In this document: positions 35,800 through 48,200 of the stretch, piece after piece
Position numbering within the stretch: the stretch's first letter is position 1
How the letters are laid out: every line of letters starts with the position of its first letter
NCBI GenBank assembly: GCA_920105625.2
Contig: OV050030.1
Span: 247,039,889 to 247,103,888, forward strand
Direction: 5' to 3'
Length of the DNA: 64,000 nucleotides
Source: Clusia tigrina
Taxonomy: Eukaryota; Arthropoda; Insecta; Diptera; Clusiidae
Program-made: the position numbers and the translations under genes
The notes under the pieces: model-generated
The model's database searches: none
Told to the model about the DNA's origin: nothing
Seen by the model: the letters and a program-made list of their open reading frames with translations, nothing else

Positions 35800-36520
35800 A
35801 CACCTATCAAAGTTTGCAACATACAAATGCTTGTAGCTTTTTACTGCGTCATAAAACCTTGAAATTTTGTAACAATAAAGTACTCGAGCCTCTTGACAAT
35901 TTTAGCTATCGCTCAAAGCTATGCTACCCTTGAGTGCCAAATCAAACACTGATTAAACTTCAAATGGCCCCAACTTCTATATGGTACGTCCTTTAACCTA
36001 TCAAAGTTTGCAACATACAAATGCTTGTAACTTTTTACTGCGTCATAAAACCTTGAAATTTTGTAACAATAAAGTACTCGAGCCTCTTGACAATTTTAGC
36101 TATCGCTCAAAGCTATGCTACCCTTGAGTCCCAAATCAATCACTGATAAAACTTCAAATGGCCCTTACTTCTATACGGTACGTCCTACACCTATCAAAGT
36201 TTGCAACATACAAATGCTTGTAACTTTTTACTGGAGCGTCATAAAACCTTGAAACTTTGTAACAATAAAGTACTCGAGCCTCTTGTCAATTTAAGCTATC
36301 GCTCAAAGCTATGCTACCCTTGAGTGCCAAATCAAACACTGATTAAACTTCAAATGGCCCCAACTTCTATATGGTACGTCCTTTAACCTATCAAAGTTTG
36401 CAACATACAAATGCTTGTAACTTTTTACTGCGTCATAAAACCTTGAAATTTTGTAACAATAAAGTACTCGAGCCTCTTGACAATTTTAGCTATCGCTCAA
36501 AGCTATGCTACCCTTGAGTC
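35800..36520 (+). repeat. 390 bp dimer echo with actgcgtc and ctttaacc variants
   Basis: tgagtgccaa recurs at 35,931 and 36,321. The actgcgtc three-base deletion occurs near 35.84, 36.04 and 36.43 kb, together with cttgacaattttagc. This clusters a variant otherwise confined to the left half of the array. Confidence 0.65.
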
Positions 36521-37569
36521 CCAAATCAAACACTGATAAAACTTCAAATGGCTCTAACTTCAATAGTACGTCCTACACCTATCAAAGTTTGCAACATACA
36601 AATGCTTGTAACTTTTTACTGGAGCGTCATAAAACCTTGAAATTTTGTAACAATAAAGTACTCGAGCCTCTTCTCAATTTAAGCTATCGCTCAAAGCTAT
36701 GCTCAATCTTGAGTCCCAAATCAATCACTGATAAAACTTCAAATGACCCTAACTTATATACGGTGCATCCTATACTTATCAAAGTTTGCTACATACAAAT
36801 GCTTGTAGCTTTTTACTGGAGCGTCATAAAACCTTGAAATTTTGTAACGATAAAGTACTCGAGCCTCTTGTCAATTTAAGCTATCGCTCAAAGCTATGCT
36901 ACCCTTGAGTCCCAAATCAAACACTGATAAAACTTCAAATGGCGCTAACTTTTATACCGTATGTCCTACACCTATCAACGTTTGCAACATACAAATGCTT
37001 GTAACTTTTTACTGGAGCGTCATAAAACCTTGACATTTTGTGACAATAAAGTACTCGAGCCTCTTGTCAATTTAAGCTATCGCTCAAAGCAATGCTACCC
37101 TTGAGTCCCAAATCAAACACTGATAAAACTTCAAATGGCCGTAACTTCTATACGGTGCGTCCTACACCTATCAAAGTTTGCAACATACAAATGCTTGTAA
37201 CTTTTTACTGGAGCGTCATAAAAGCTTGAAATTTTGTAACAATAAAGTACTCGAGCCTCTTGTCAATTTAAGCTATCGCTCAAAGCTATGCTACCCTTGA
37301 GTCCCAAATCAAACACTGATAAAACTTCAAATGGCCCTAACTTCTATACGGTACGTCCTACACCTATCAACGTTTGCAACATACAATTGCTTGTAACTTT
37401 TTACTGGAGCATCATAAAACCTTGAAATTTTGTAACAATAAAATACTCGAGCCTCTTGTCAATTTAAGCTAGCGCTCAAAGCTATGCTACCCTTGAGTCC
37501 CAAATCAAACACTGATAAAACTTCAAATGGCCCCAACTTCTATTCGGTACATCCTACACCTATCAAAGT

Positions 37570-40140
37570 TTGCAACATACAAATGCTTGTAACTTTTTAC
37601 TGGAGCGTCATAAAACCTTGAAATTTTGTAACAATAAAGTACTGGAGCCTCTTGTCAATTTAAGCTATCGCTCAAAGCTATGCTACCCTTGAGTCCCAAA
37701 TCAATCACTGATAAAACTTCAAATGACCCTAACTTCTATACGGTGCATCCTATACTTATCAAAGTTTGCAACATACAAATGCTTGTAGCTTTTTACTGGA
37801 GCGTCATAAAACCTTGAAATTTTGTAACAATAAAGTACTCGAGCCTCTTGTCAATTTAAGCTATCGCTCAAAGCTATGCTACCCTTGAGTCCCAAATCAA
37901 ACACTGATAAAACTTCAAATGGCGCTAACTTTTATACGGTTTGTCCTACACCTATCAACGTTTGCAACATTCAAATGCTTGTAACTTTTTACTGGAGCGT
38001 CATAAAACCTTGACATTTTGTGACAATAAAGTACTCGAGCCTCTTGTCAATTTAAGCTATCGCTCAAAGCTATGCTACCTTTGAGTCCCAAATCAAACAC
38101 TGATAAAACTTCAAATGGCCGTAACTTCTATACGGTGCATCCTATACCTATCAAAGTTTGCAACATACAAATGCTTGTAACTTTTTACTGGAGCGTCATA
38201 AAACCTTGAAATTTTGTAACAATAAAGTACTCGAGCCTCTTGTCAATTTAAGCTACCGCTCAAACCTATGCTACCCTTGAGCCCCAAATCAAACACTGAT
38301 AAAACTTCAAATGGCCCCAACTTCTATTCGGTACGTCCTACACCTATCAACGTTTGCAACATACAAATGCTTGTAACTTTTTACTGGTGCGTCATAAAAC
38401 CTTGAAATTTTGTAACAATAATGTACTCGAGCCTCTTGTCAATTTAAGCTATCGCTCAAAGCTATGCTACCCTTGAGTCCCAAATCAAACACTGATAAAA
38501 CTTCAAATGGCCCTAACTTCTATATGGTACGTCCTACACCTACCAAAGTTTGCAACATACAAATGCTTGTAACTTTTTACTGGAGCGTCATAAAACCTTG
38601 AAATTTTGTAACAATAAAGTACTCGAGCCTCTTGTCAATTTAAGCTATCGCTCAAAGCTATGCTACCCTTGAGTCCCAGATCAAACACTGATAAAACTTC
38701 AAATGGCCCTAACTTCTATACGGTACGTCCTACACCTATCAACGTTTGCAACATACAAATGCTTGTAACTTTTTACTGGAGCGTCATAAAACCTTGAAAT
38801 GTTGTAACAATAAAGTACTCGAGCCTCTTGTCAATTTAAGCTATCGCTCAAAGCTATGCTACCCTTGAGTCCCAAATCAAACACTGATAAAACTTCAAAT
38901 GGCGCTAATTTCTATACGGTACGTCCTACACCTATCAACGTTTGCAACATACAAATGCTTGTAACTTTTTACTGGAGCGTCATAAAACCTTGAAATTTTG
39001 TAACAATAAAGTACTCGAGGGTCTTGTCAATTTAAGCTATCGCTCAAAGCTATGCTACCCTTGAGTCCCAAATCAAACACTGATAAAACTTCATATGGCC
39101 GTAACTTCTATACGGTACGTCCTACACCTATCAAAGTTTGCAACATACAAATGCTTGTAACTTTGTACTGGAGCGTCATAATACCTTGAAATTTTGTAAC
39201 AATAAAGTACTCGAGCCTCTTGTCAATTTAAGCTATCGCTCAAAGCTATGCTACCCTTGAGTCCCAAATCAACCACTGATAAAACTTCAAATGACCCTAA
39301 CTTCTATACGGTGCATCCTATACCTATCAAAGTTTGCAACATACAAATGCTTGTAGCTTTTTACTGGACCGTCATAAAACCTTGAAATTTTGTAACAATA
39401 AAGTACTCGCGCCTCTTGTCAATTTAAGCTATCGCTCAAAGCTATGCTACCCTTGAGTCCCAAATCAAACACTGATAAAACTTCAAATGGCGCTAACTTC
39501 TATACGGTACGTCCTACACCTATCAAAGTTTGCAACATACAAATGCTTGTAACTTTTTACTGGAGCGTCATAAAACCTTGAAATTTTGTAACAATAAAGT
39601 ACTCGAGCCTCTTGTCAATTTAAGCTATCGCTCAAAGCTATGCTACCCTTGAGTCCCAAATCAAACACTGATAAAACTTCAAATGGCCCTAACTTCTATA
39701 CGGTACGTCCTACACCTATCAACGTTTGTAACATACAATTGATTGTAACTTTTTACTGGAGCGTCATAAAACCTTGAAATTTTGTAACAATAAAATACTC
39801 GAGCCTCTTGTCAATTTAAGCTAGCGCTCAAAGCTATGCTACCCTTGAGTCCCAAATCAAACACTGATAAAACTTCAAATGGCCCCAACTTCTATTCGGT
39901 ACATCCTACACCTATCAAAGTTTGCAACATACAAATGCTTGTAACTTTTTACTGGAGCGTCATAAAACCTTGAAATTTTGTAACAATAAAGTACTCGACC
40001 CTCTTGTCAATTTAAGCTATCGCGCAAAGCTATGCTACCCTTGAGTCCTTAATCAAACACTGATAAAACTTCAAATGGCCCTAACTTCTATACGGTACGT
40101 CCTACACCTATCAAAGTTTGCAACATACAAATGCTTGTAC
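37570..40140 (+). repeat. Right-domain monomers with mixed short echoes
   Basis: This stretch is continuous 196 bp units with variants tcaacgtttg, gctagcgctc, taaaatactc and ttctattcgg mixed in short runs. I could not assign a clean higher-order period. One segment (about 38.88-39.40 kb, with actcgagggtc at 39,012) recurs at offset 1,961 (40,973). It contains nothing other than satellite. Confidence 0.6.
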
Positions 40141-42287
40141 CTTTTTACTATAGCGTCATAAAACCTTGAAATTTTGTAACAATAAAGTACTCGAGCCTCT
40201 TGTCAATTTAAGCTATCGCTCAAAGCTATGCTACCCTGGAGTCCCAAATCAAACACTGATAAAACTTCAAATGGCCCTACGTTCTATACGGTACGTCCTA
40301 CACCTATCAAAGTTTGCAACATACAAATGCTTGGAATTTTTTACTGGAGCGTCATAAAACCTTGAAATTTTGTAACAATAAAGTACTCGAGCCTCTTGTC
40401 AATTAAAACTATCGCTCAAAGCTATGCTACCCTTGAGTCCCAAATCAAACACTGATAAAACTTCAAATGGCCCTAACTTCTATACGGTACGTCCTACACC
40501 TATCAACGTTTGCAACATACAAATGCTTGTAACTTTTTACTGGTGCGTCATAAAACCTTGAAATATTGTAACAATAAAGTACTCGAGCCTCTTGTCAATT
40601 TAAGCTATCGCTCAAAGCTATGCTACCCTTGAGTCCCAAATCAACCACTGATAAAACTTCAAATGACCGTAACTTCTATACGGTGCATCCTATACCTATC
40701 AAAGTTTGCAACATACAAATGCTTGTAGATTTTTACTGGAGCGTCATAAAACCTTGAAATTTTGTAACAATAAAGTACTCGAGCCTCTTGTCAATTTAAG
40801 CTATCGCTCAAAGCTATGCTACCCTTGAGTCCCAATTCAAACACTGATAAAACTTCAAATGGCGCTAACTTCTATACGGTACGTCCTACACCTATCAAAG
40901 TTTGCAACATACAAATGCTTGTAACTTTTTACTGGAGCGTCATAAAACCTTGAAATTTTGTAACAATAAAGTACTCGAGGGTCTTGTCAATTTAAGCTAT
41001 CGCTCAAAGCTATGCTACCCTTGAGTCCCAAATCAAACACTGATAAAACTTCATATGGCCGTAACTTCTATACGGTACGTCCTACACCTATCAAAGTTTG
41101 CAACATACAAATGCTTGTAACTTTTTACTGGAGCGTCATAATACCTTGAAATTTTGCAACAATAAAGTACTCGAGCCTCTTGTCAATTTAAGCTATCGCT
41201 CAAAGCTATGCTACCCTTGAGTCCCAAATCAACCACTGATAAAACTTTAAATGACCCTAACTTCTATACGGTGCATCCTATACCTATCAAAGTTTGCAAC
41301 ATACAAATGCTTGTAGCTTTTTACTGGAGCGTCATAGAACCTTGAAATTTTGTAACAATAAAGTACTCGAGCCTCTTGTCAATTTAAGCTATCGCTCAAA
41401 GCTATGCTACCCTTGAGTCCCAAATCAAACACTGATAAAACTTCAAATGGCGCTAACTTCTATACGGTACGTCCTACACCTATCAACGTTTGCAACATAC
41501 AAATGCTTGTAACTTTTTACTGGAGCGTCATAAAACCTTGAAATTTTGTAACAATAAAGTACTCGATTGTCTTGTCAATTTAAGCTATCGCTCAAAGCTA
41601 TGCTACCCTTGAGTCCCAAATCAAACACTGATAAAACTTCATATGGCCGTAACTTCTATACGGTACGTCCTACACCTATCAAAGTTTGCAACATACAAAT
41701 GCTTGTAACTTTTTACTGGAGCGTTATAATACCTTGAAATTTTGTAACAATAAAGTACTCGAGCCTCTTGTCAATTTAAGCTATCGCTCAAAGCTATGCT
41801 ACCCTTGAGTCCCAAATCAACCACTGATAAAACTTTAAATGACCCTAACTTCTATACGGTGCATCCTATACCTATCAAAGTTTGCAACATACAAATGCTT
41901 GTAGCTTTTTACTGGAGCGTCATAGAACCTTCAAATTTTGTAACAATAAAGTACTCGAGCCTCTTGTCAATTTAAGCTATCGCTCAAAGCTATGCTACCC
42001 GTGAGTCCCAAATCAAACACTGATAAAACTTCAAATGGCCCTAACTTCTATACGGTACGTCCTACACCTATCAACGTTTGCAACATACAAATGCTTGTAA
42101 CTTTTTACTGGAGCGTCATAAAACCTTGAAATTTTGTAACAATAAAATACTCGAGCCTCTTGTCAATTTAAGCTAGCGCTCAAAGCTATGCTACTCTTGA
42201 GTCCCAAATCAAACACTGATAAAACTTCAAATGGCCCCAACTTCTATTCGGTACGTCCTACACCTATCAAAGTTTGCAACATACAAA
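40140..42287 (+). repeat. Left flank of unit A, echoed at about 60.5-61.9 kb
   Basis: gcttgtagat (40,721 and 60,711), actcgagggtc (40,973 and 60,963) and ataccttgaa (41,141 and 61,131) share the offset 19,990. Farther right tactcttaag (42,388 and 61,790) has offset 19,402, which is three monomers less. The first part (40.14-40.55 kb: tactatagcg, ttaaaactatc, actggtgcg) also resembles 51.5-51.9 kb, at offset 11,367. Confidence 0.75.
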
Positions 42288-45200
42288 TGCTTGTAACTTT
42301 TTACTGGAGCGTCATAAAACCTTGAAATTTTGTAACAATAAAGTACTCGAGCCTCTTGTCAATTTAAGCTATCGCTCAAAGCTATGCTACTCTTAAGTCC
42401 CAAATCAAACACTGATAAAACTTCAAATGGCCCTAACTTCTATACGGTACGTCCTGCACCTATCAAAGTTTGCAATATAAAAATGCTTGTAACTTTTTAC
42501 TGGAGCGTCATAAAACCTTGAAATTTTGTAACAATAAAGTACTCGAGCCTCTTGTCAATTTAAGCTATCGCTCAAAGCTATGCCACCCTTGAGTCCCAAA
42601 TCAAACACTGATAAAACTTCAAATGGCCCTAACTTCTATACGGTACGTCCTACACCTATCAAAGTTTGCAACATACAAATGCTTGTAACTTTTTACTGGA
42701 GCGTCATAAAACCTTGAAATTTTGTAACAATAAAGTACTCGAGCCTCTTGTCAATTTAAGCTATCGCTCAAAGCTATGCTACCCTTGAGTCCCAAATCAA
42801 ACACTGATAAAACTTCAAATGGCCCTAACTTCTATACGGTACGTCCCACACCTATCAAAGTTTGCAACATACAAATGCCTGTAACTTTTTACTGGAGCGT
42901 CATAAAACCTTGAAATTTTGTAACAATAAAGTACTCGAGCCTCTTGTCAATTTAAGCTATCGCTCAAAGCTATGCTACCCTTGAGTCCCAAATCAAACAC
43001 TGATAAAACTTCAAATGGCCCCAACTTCTATTCGGTACATCCTACACCTATCAAAGTTTGCAACATACAAATGCTTATAACTTTTTACTGGAGCGTCATA
43101 AATCCTTGAAATTTTGTAACAATAAAGTACTCGAGCCTCTTGCCAATTTAAGCTATCGCTCAAAGCTATGCTACCCTTGAGTCCCAAATCAAACACTGAT
43201 AAAACTTCAAATGACCCTAACTTCCATACGGTGCATCGTATACCTATCAAAGTTTGCAACATACAAATGCTTGTAGCTTTTTACTGGACCGTCATAAAAC
43301 CTTGAAATTTTGTAACAATAAAGTACTCGAGCCTCTTGTCAATTTAAGCTATCGCTCAAAGCTATGCTACCCTTGAGTCCCAAATCAAACACTGATAAAA
43401 CTTCAAATGGCCCCAACTTCTATTCGGTACGTCCTACAGCTATCAAAGTTTGCAACATACAAATGCTTGTAACTTTTTACTGGAGCGTCATAAAACCTTG
43501 AAATTTTGTAACAATAAAGTACTCGAGCCTCTTGTCAATTTAAGCTATCGCTCAAAGCTATGCTACCCTTGAGTCCCAAATCAAACACTGATAAAACTTC
43601 AAATGGCCCTAACTTCTATACGGTACGTCATACACCTATCAAAGTTTGCAACATACAAATGCTTGTAACTTTTTACTGGAGCGTCATAAAACCTTGAAAT
43701 TTTGTAACAATAAAGTACTCGAGCCTCTTGTCAATTTAAGCTATCGCTTAAAGCTATGCTACCCTTGAGTCCCAAATCAAACACTGATAAAACTTCAAAT
43801 GGCCCTAACTTCTATACGGTAAGTCCTACACCTATCAAAGTTTGCAACATACAAATGCTTGTAACTTTTTACTGGAGCGTCCTAAAACCTTTAAATTTTG
43901 TAACAATAAAGTACTCGAGCCTCTTGTCAATTTAAACTATCGCTCAAAGCTATGCTACCCTTGAGTCCCAAATCAAACACTGATAAAACTTCAAATGGCC
44001 CTAACTTCTATACGGTACGTCCTACACCTATCAACGTTTGCACCATACAAATGCTTGTAACTTTTTACTGGAGCGTCATATAACCTTGAAATTCTGTAAC
44101 AATAAAGTACTCGAGCCTCTTGTCAATTTAAACTATCGCTCAAAGCTATGCTACCCTTGAGTCCCAAATAAACCACTGATAAAACTTTAAATTACCCTAA
44201 CTTCTATACGGTGCATCCTATACCTATCAAAGTTTGCAACATACAAATGCTTGTAGCTTTTTACTGGAGCGTCATAAAACCTTGAAATTTTGTAACAATA
44301 AAGTACTCGAGCCTCTTGTCAATTTAAGCTATCGCTCAAAGCTATGCTACCCTTGAGTCCCAAATCAAACATTGATAAAACTTCAAATCGCCCCAACTTC
44401 TATTCGGTACGTCCTACACCTATCAAAGTTTGCAACATACAAATGCTTGTAACTTTTTACTGGAGCGTCATAAAACCTTGAAATTTTGTAACAATAAAGT
44501 ACTCGAGCCTCTTGCCAATTTAAGCTATCGCTCAAAGCTATGCTACCCTTGAGTCCCAAATCAAACACTGATAAAACTTCAAATGGCCCTAACTTGTATA
44601 CGGTAAGTCCTACACCTATCAAAGTTTGCAACATACAAATGCTTGTAACTTTTTACTGGAGCGTCATATAACCTTGAAATTCTGTAACAATAAAGTAATC
44701 GAGCCTCTTGTCAATTTAAGCTATCGCTCAAAGCTATGCTACCCTTGAGTCCCAAATCAAACACTGATAAAACTTCAAATGTCGCTAACTTCTATACGGT
44801 ACGTCCTACACCTATCAAAGTTTGCAACATACAAATGCTTGTAACTTTTTACTGGAGCGTCATAAAACCTTGAAATTTTGTAACAATAAAGTACTCGAGC
44901 CTCTTGTCAATTTAAGCTATCGCTCAAAGCTATGCTACCCTTGAGTCCCAAATCAAACACTGATAAAACTTCAAATGGCCCTAACTTCTATACGGTACGT
45001 CCTACACCTATCAACGTTTGCAACATACAAATGCTTGTAACTTTTTACTGGAGCGTCATAAAACCTTGAAATTTTGTAACAATAAAATACTCGAGTCTCT
45101 TGTCAATTTAAGCTAGCGCTCAAAGCTATGCTACCCTTGAGTCCCAAATCAAACACTGATAAAACTTCAAATGGCCCCAACTTCTATTCGGTACGTCCTA

Positions 45201-48200
45201 CAGCTATCAAAGTTTGCAACATACAAATGCTTGTAACTTTTTACTGGAGCGTCATAAAACCTTGAAATTTTGTAACAATAAAGTACTCGAGCCTCTTGTC
45301 AATTTAAGCTATCGCTCAAAGCTATGCTACCCGTGAGTCCCAAATCAAACACTGATAAAACTTCAAATGGCCCTAACTTCTATACGGTAAGTCCTACACC
45401 TATCAAAGTTTGCAACATACAAATGCTTGTAACTTTTTACTGGAGCGTCATAAAACCTGGAAATTTTGTAACAATAAAGTACTCGAGCCTCTTGTCAATT
45501 TAAACTATCGCTCAAAGCTATGCTACCCTTGAGTCCCAAATCAAACGCTGATAAAACTTCAAATGGCCCTAACTTATATACGGTACGTCCTACACCTATC
45601 AACGTTTGCAACATACAACTGCTTGTAACTTTTTACTGGAGCGTCATAAAACCTTGAAATTTTGTAACAATAAAGTACTCGAGCCTCTTGTCAATTTAAG
45701 CTATCGCTCAAAGCTATGCTACCCTTGAGTCCCAAATCAACCACTGATAAAACTTTAAATGACCCTAATTTCTATACGGTGCATCCTATACCTATCAAAG
45801 TTTGCAACATACAAATGCTTGTAGCTTTTTACTGGAGCGTCATAAAACCTTGAAATTTTGTAACAATAAAGTACTCGAGCCTCTTGTCAATTTAAGCTAT
45901 CGCTCAAAGCTATGCTACCCTTGAGTCCCAAATCAAACACGGATAAAACTTCAAATGGCCCTAACTTCTATACGGTACGTCCTACACCTATCAACGTTTG
46001 CAACATACAAATGCTTGTAACTTTTTACTGGAGCGTCATAAAACCTTGAAATTTTGTAACAATAAAATACTCGAGCCTCTTGTCAATTTAAGCTAGCGCT
46101 CAAAGCTATGCTACCCTTGAGTCCCAAATCAAACACTGATAAAACTTCAAATGGCCCCAACTTCTATTCGGTACGTCCTACACCTATCAAAGTTTGCAAC
46201 ATACAAATGCTTGTAACTTTTTACTGGTGCGTCATAAAACCTTGAAATTTTGTAACAATAAAGTACTCGAGCCTCTTGTCAATTTAAGCTATCGCTCAAA
46301 GCTATGCTACCCTTAAGTCCCAAATGAAACACTGATAAAACTTCAAATGGCCCTAACTTCTATACGGTACGTCCTACACCTATCAAAGTTTGCAACATAA
46401 AAATGCTTGTAACTTTTTACTGGAGCGTCATAAAACCTTGAAATTTTCTAACAATAAAGTACTCGAGCCTCTTGTCAATTTAAGCTATCGCTCAAAGCTA
46501 TGCTAGCCTTGAGTCCCAAGTCAAACACTGATAAAACTTCAAATGGCCCTAACTTCTATACGGTACGTCCTACACCTATCAAAGTTTGCAACATACAAAT
46601 GCTTGTAACTTTTTACTGGAGCGTCATATAACCTTGAAATTCTGTAACAATAAAGTAATCGAGCCTCTTGTCAATTTAAGCTATCGCTCAAAGCTATGCT
46701 ACCCTTGAGTCCCAAATCAAACACTGATAAAACTTCAAATGTCGCTAACTTCTATACGGTACGTCCTACACCTATCAAAGTTTGCAACATACAAATGCTT
46801 GTAACTTTTTACTGGAGCGTCATAAAACCTTGAAATTTTGTAACAATAAAGTACTCGAGCCTCTTGTCAATTTAAGCTATCGCTCAAAGCTATGCTACCC
46901 TTGAGTCCCAAATCAAACACTGATAAAACTTCAAATGGCCCTAAATTCTATACGGTACGTCCTACACCTATCAACGTTTGCAACATACAAATGCTTGTAA
47001 CTTTTTACTGGAGCGTCATAAAACCTTGAAATTTTGTAACAATAAAATACTCGAGTCTCTTGTCAATTTAAGCTAGCGCTCAAAGCTATGCTACCCTTGA
47101 GTCCCAAATCAAACACTGATAAAACTTCAAATGGCCCCAACTTCTATTCGGTACGTCCTACAGCTATCAAAGTTTGCAACATACAAATGCTTGTAACTTT
47201 TTACTGGAGCGTCATAAAACCTTGAAATTTTGTAACAATAAAGTACTCGAGCCTCTTGTCAATTTAAGCTATCGCTCAAAGCTATGCTACCCGTGAGTCC
47301 CAAATCAAACACTGATAAAACTTCAAATGGCCCTAACTTCTATACGGTAAGTCCTACACCTATCAAAGTTTGCAACATACAAATGCTTGTAACTTTTTAC
47401 TGGAGCGTCATAAAACCTGGAAATTTTGTAACAATAAAGTACTCGAGCCTCTTGTCAATTTAAACTATCGCTCAAAGCTATGCTACCCTTGAGTCCCAAA
47501 TCAAACGCTGATAAAACTTCAAATGGCCCTAACTTATATACGGTACGTCCTACACCTATCAACGTTTGCAACATACAACTGCTTGTAACTTTTTACTGGA
47601 GCGTCATAAAACCTTGAAATTTTGTAACAATAAAATACTCGAGCCTCTTGTCAATTTAAGCTATCGCTCAAAGCTATGCTACCCTTGAGTCCCAAATCAA
47701 CCACTGATAAAACTTTAAATGACCCTAATTTCTATACGGTGCATCCTATACCTATCAAAGTTTGCAACATACAAATGCTTGTAGCTTTTTACTGGAGCGT
47801 CATAAAACCTTGAAATTTTGTAACAATAAAGTACTCGAGCCTCTTGTCAATTTAAGCTATCGCTCAAAGCTATGCTACCCTTGAGTCCCAAATCAAACAC
47901 GGATAAAACTTCAAATGGCCCTAACTTCTATACGGTACGTCCTACACCTATCAACGTTTGCAACATACAAATGCTTGTAACTTTTTACTGGAGCGTCATA
48001 AAACCTTGAAATTTTGTAACAATAAAATACTCGAGCCTCTTGTCAATTTAAGCTAGCGCTCAAAGCTATGCTACCCTTGAGTCCCAAATCAAACACTGAT
48101 AAAACTTCAAATGGCCCCAACTTCTATTCGGTACGTCCTACACCTATCAAAGTTTGCAACATACAAATGCTTGTAACTTTTTACTGGTGCGTCATAAAAC

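Noticed and set aside
36505..36837. The longest open frame in the window, 110 codons, plus strand
   Set aside because: It covers less than two monomers and arises from a local two-base loss and the ctcaatctt variant. Its protein is the same low-information satellite translation.
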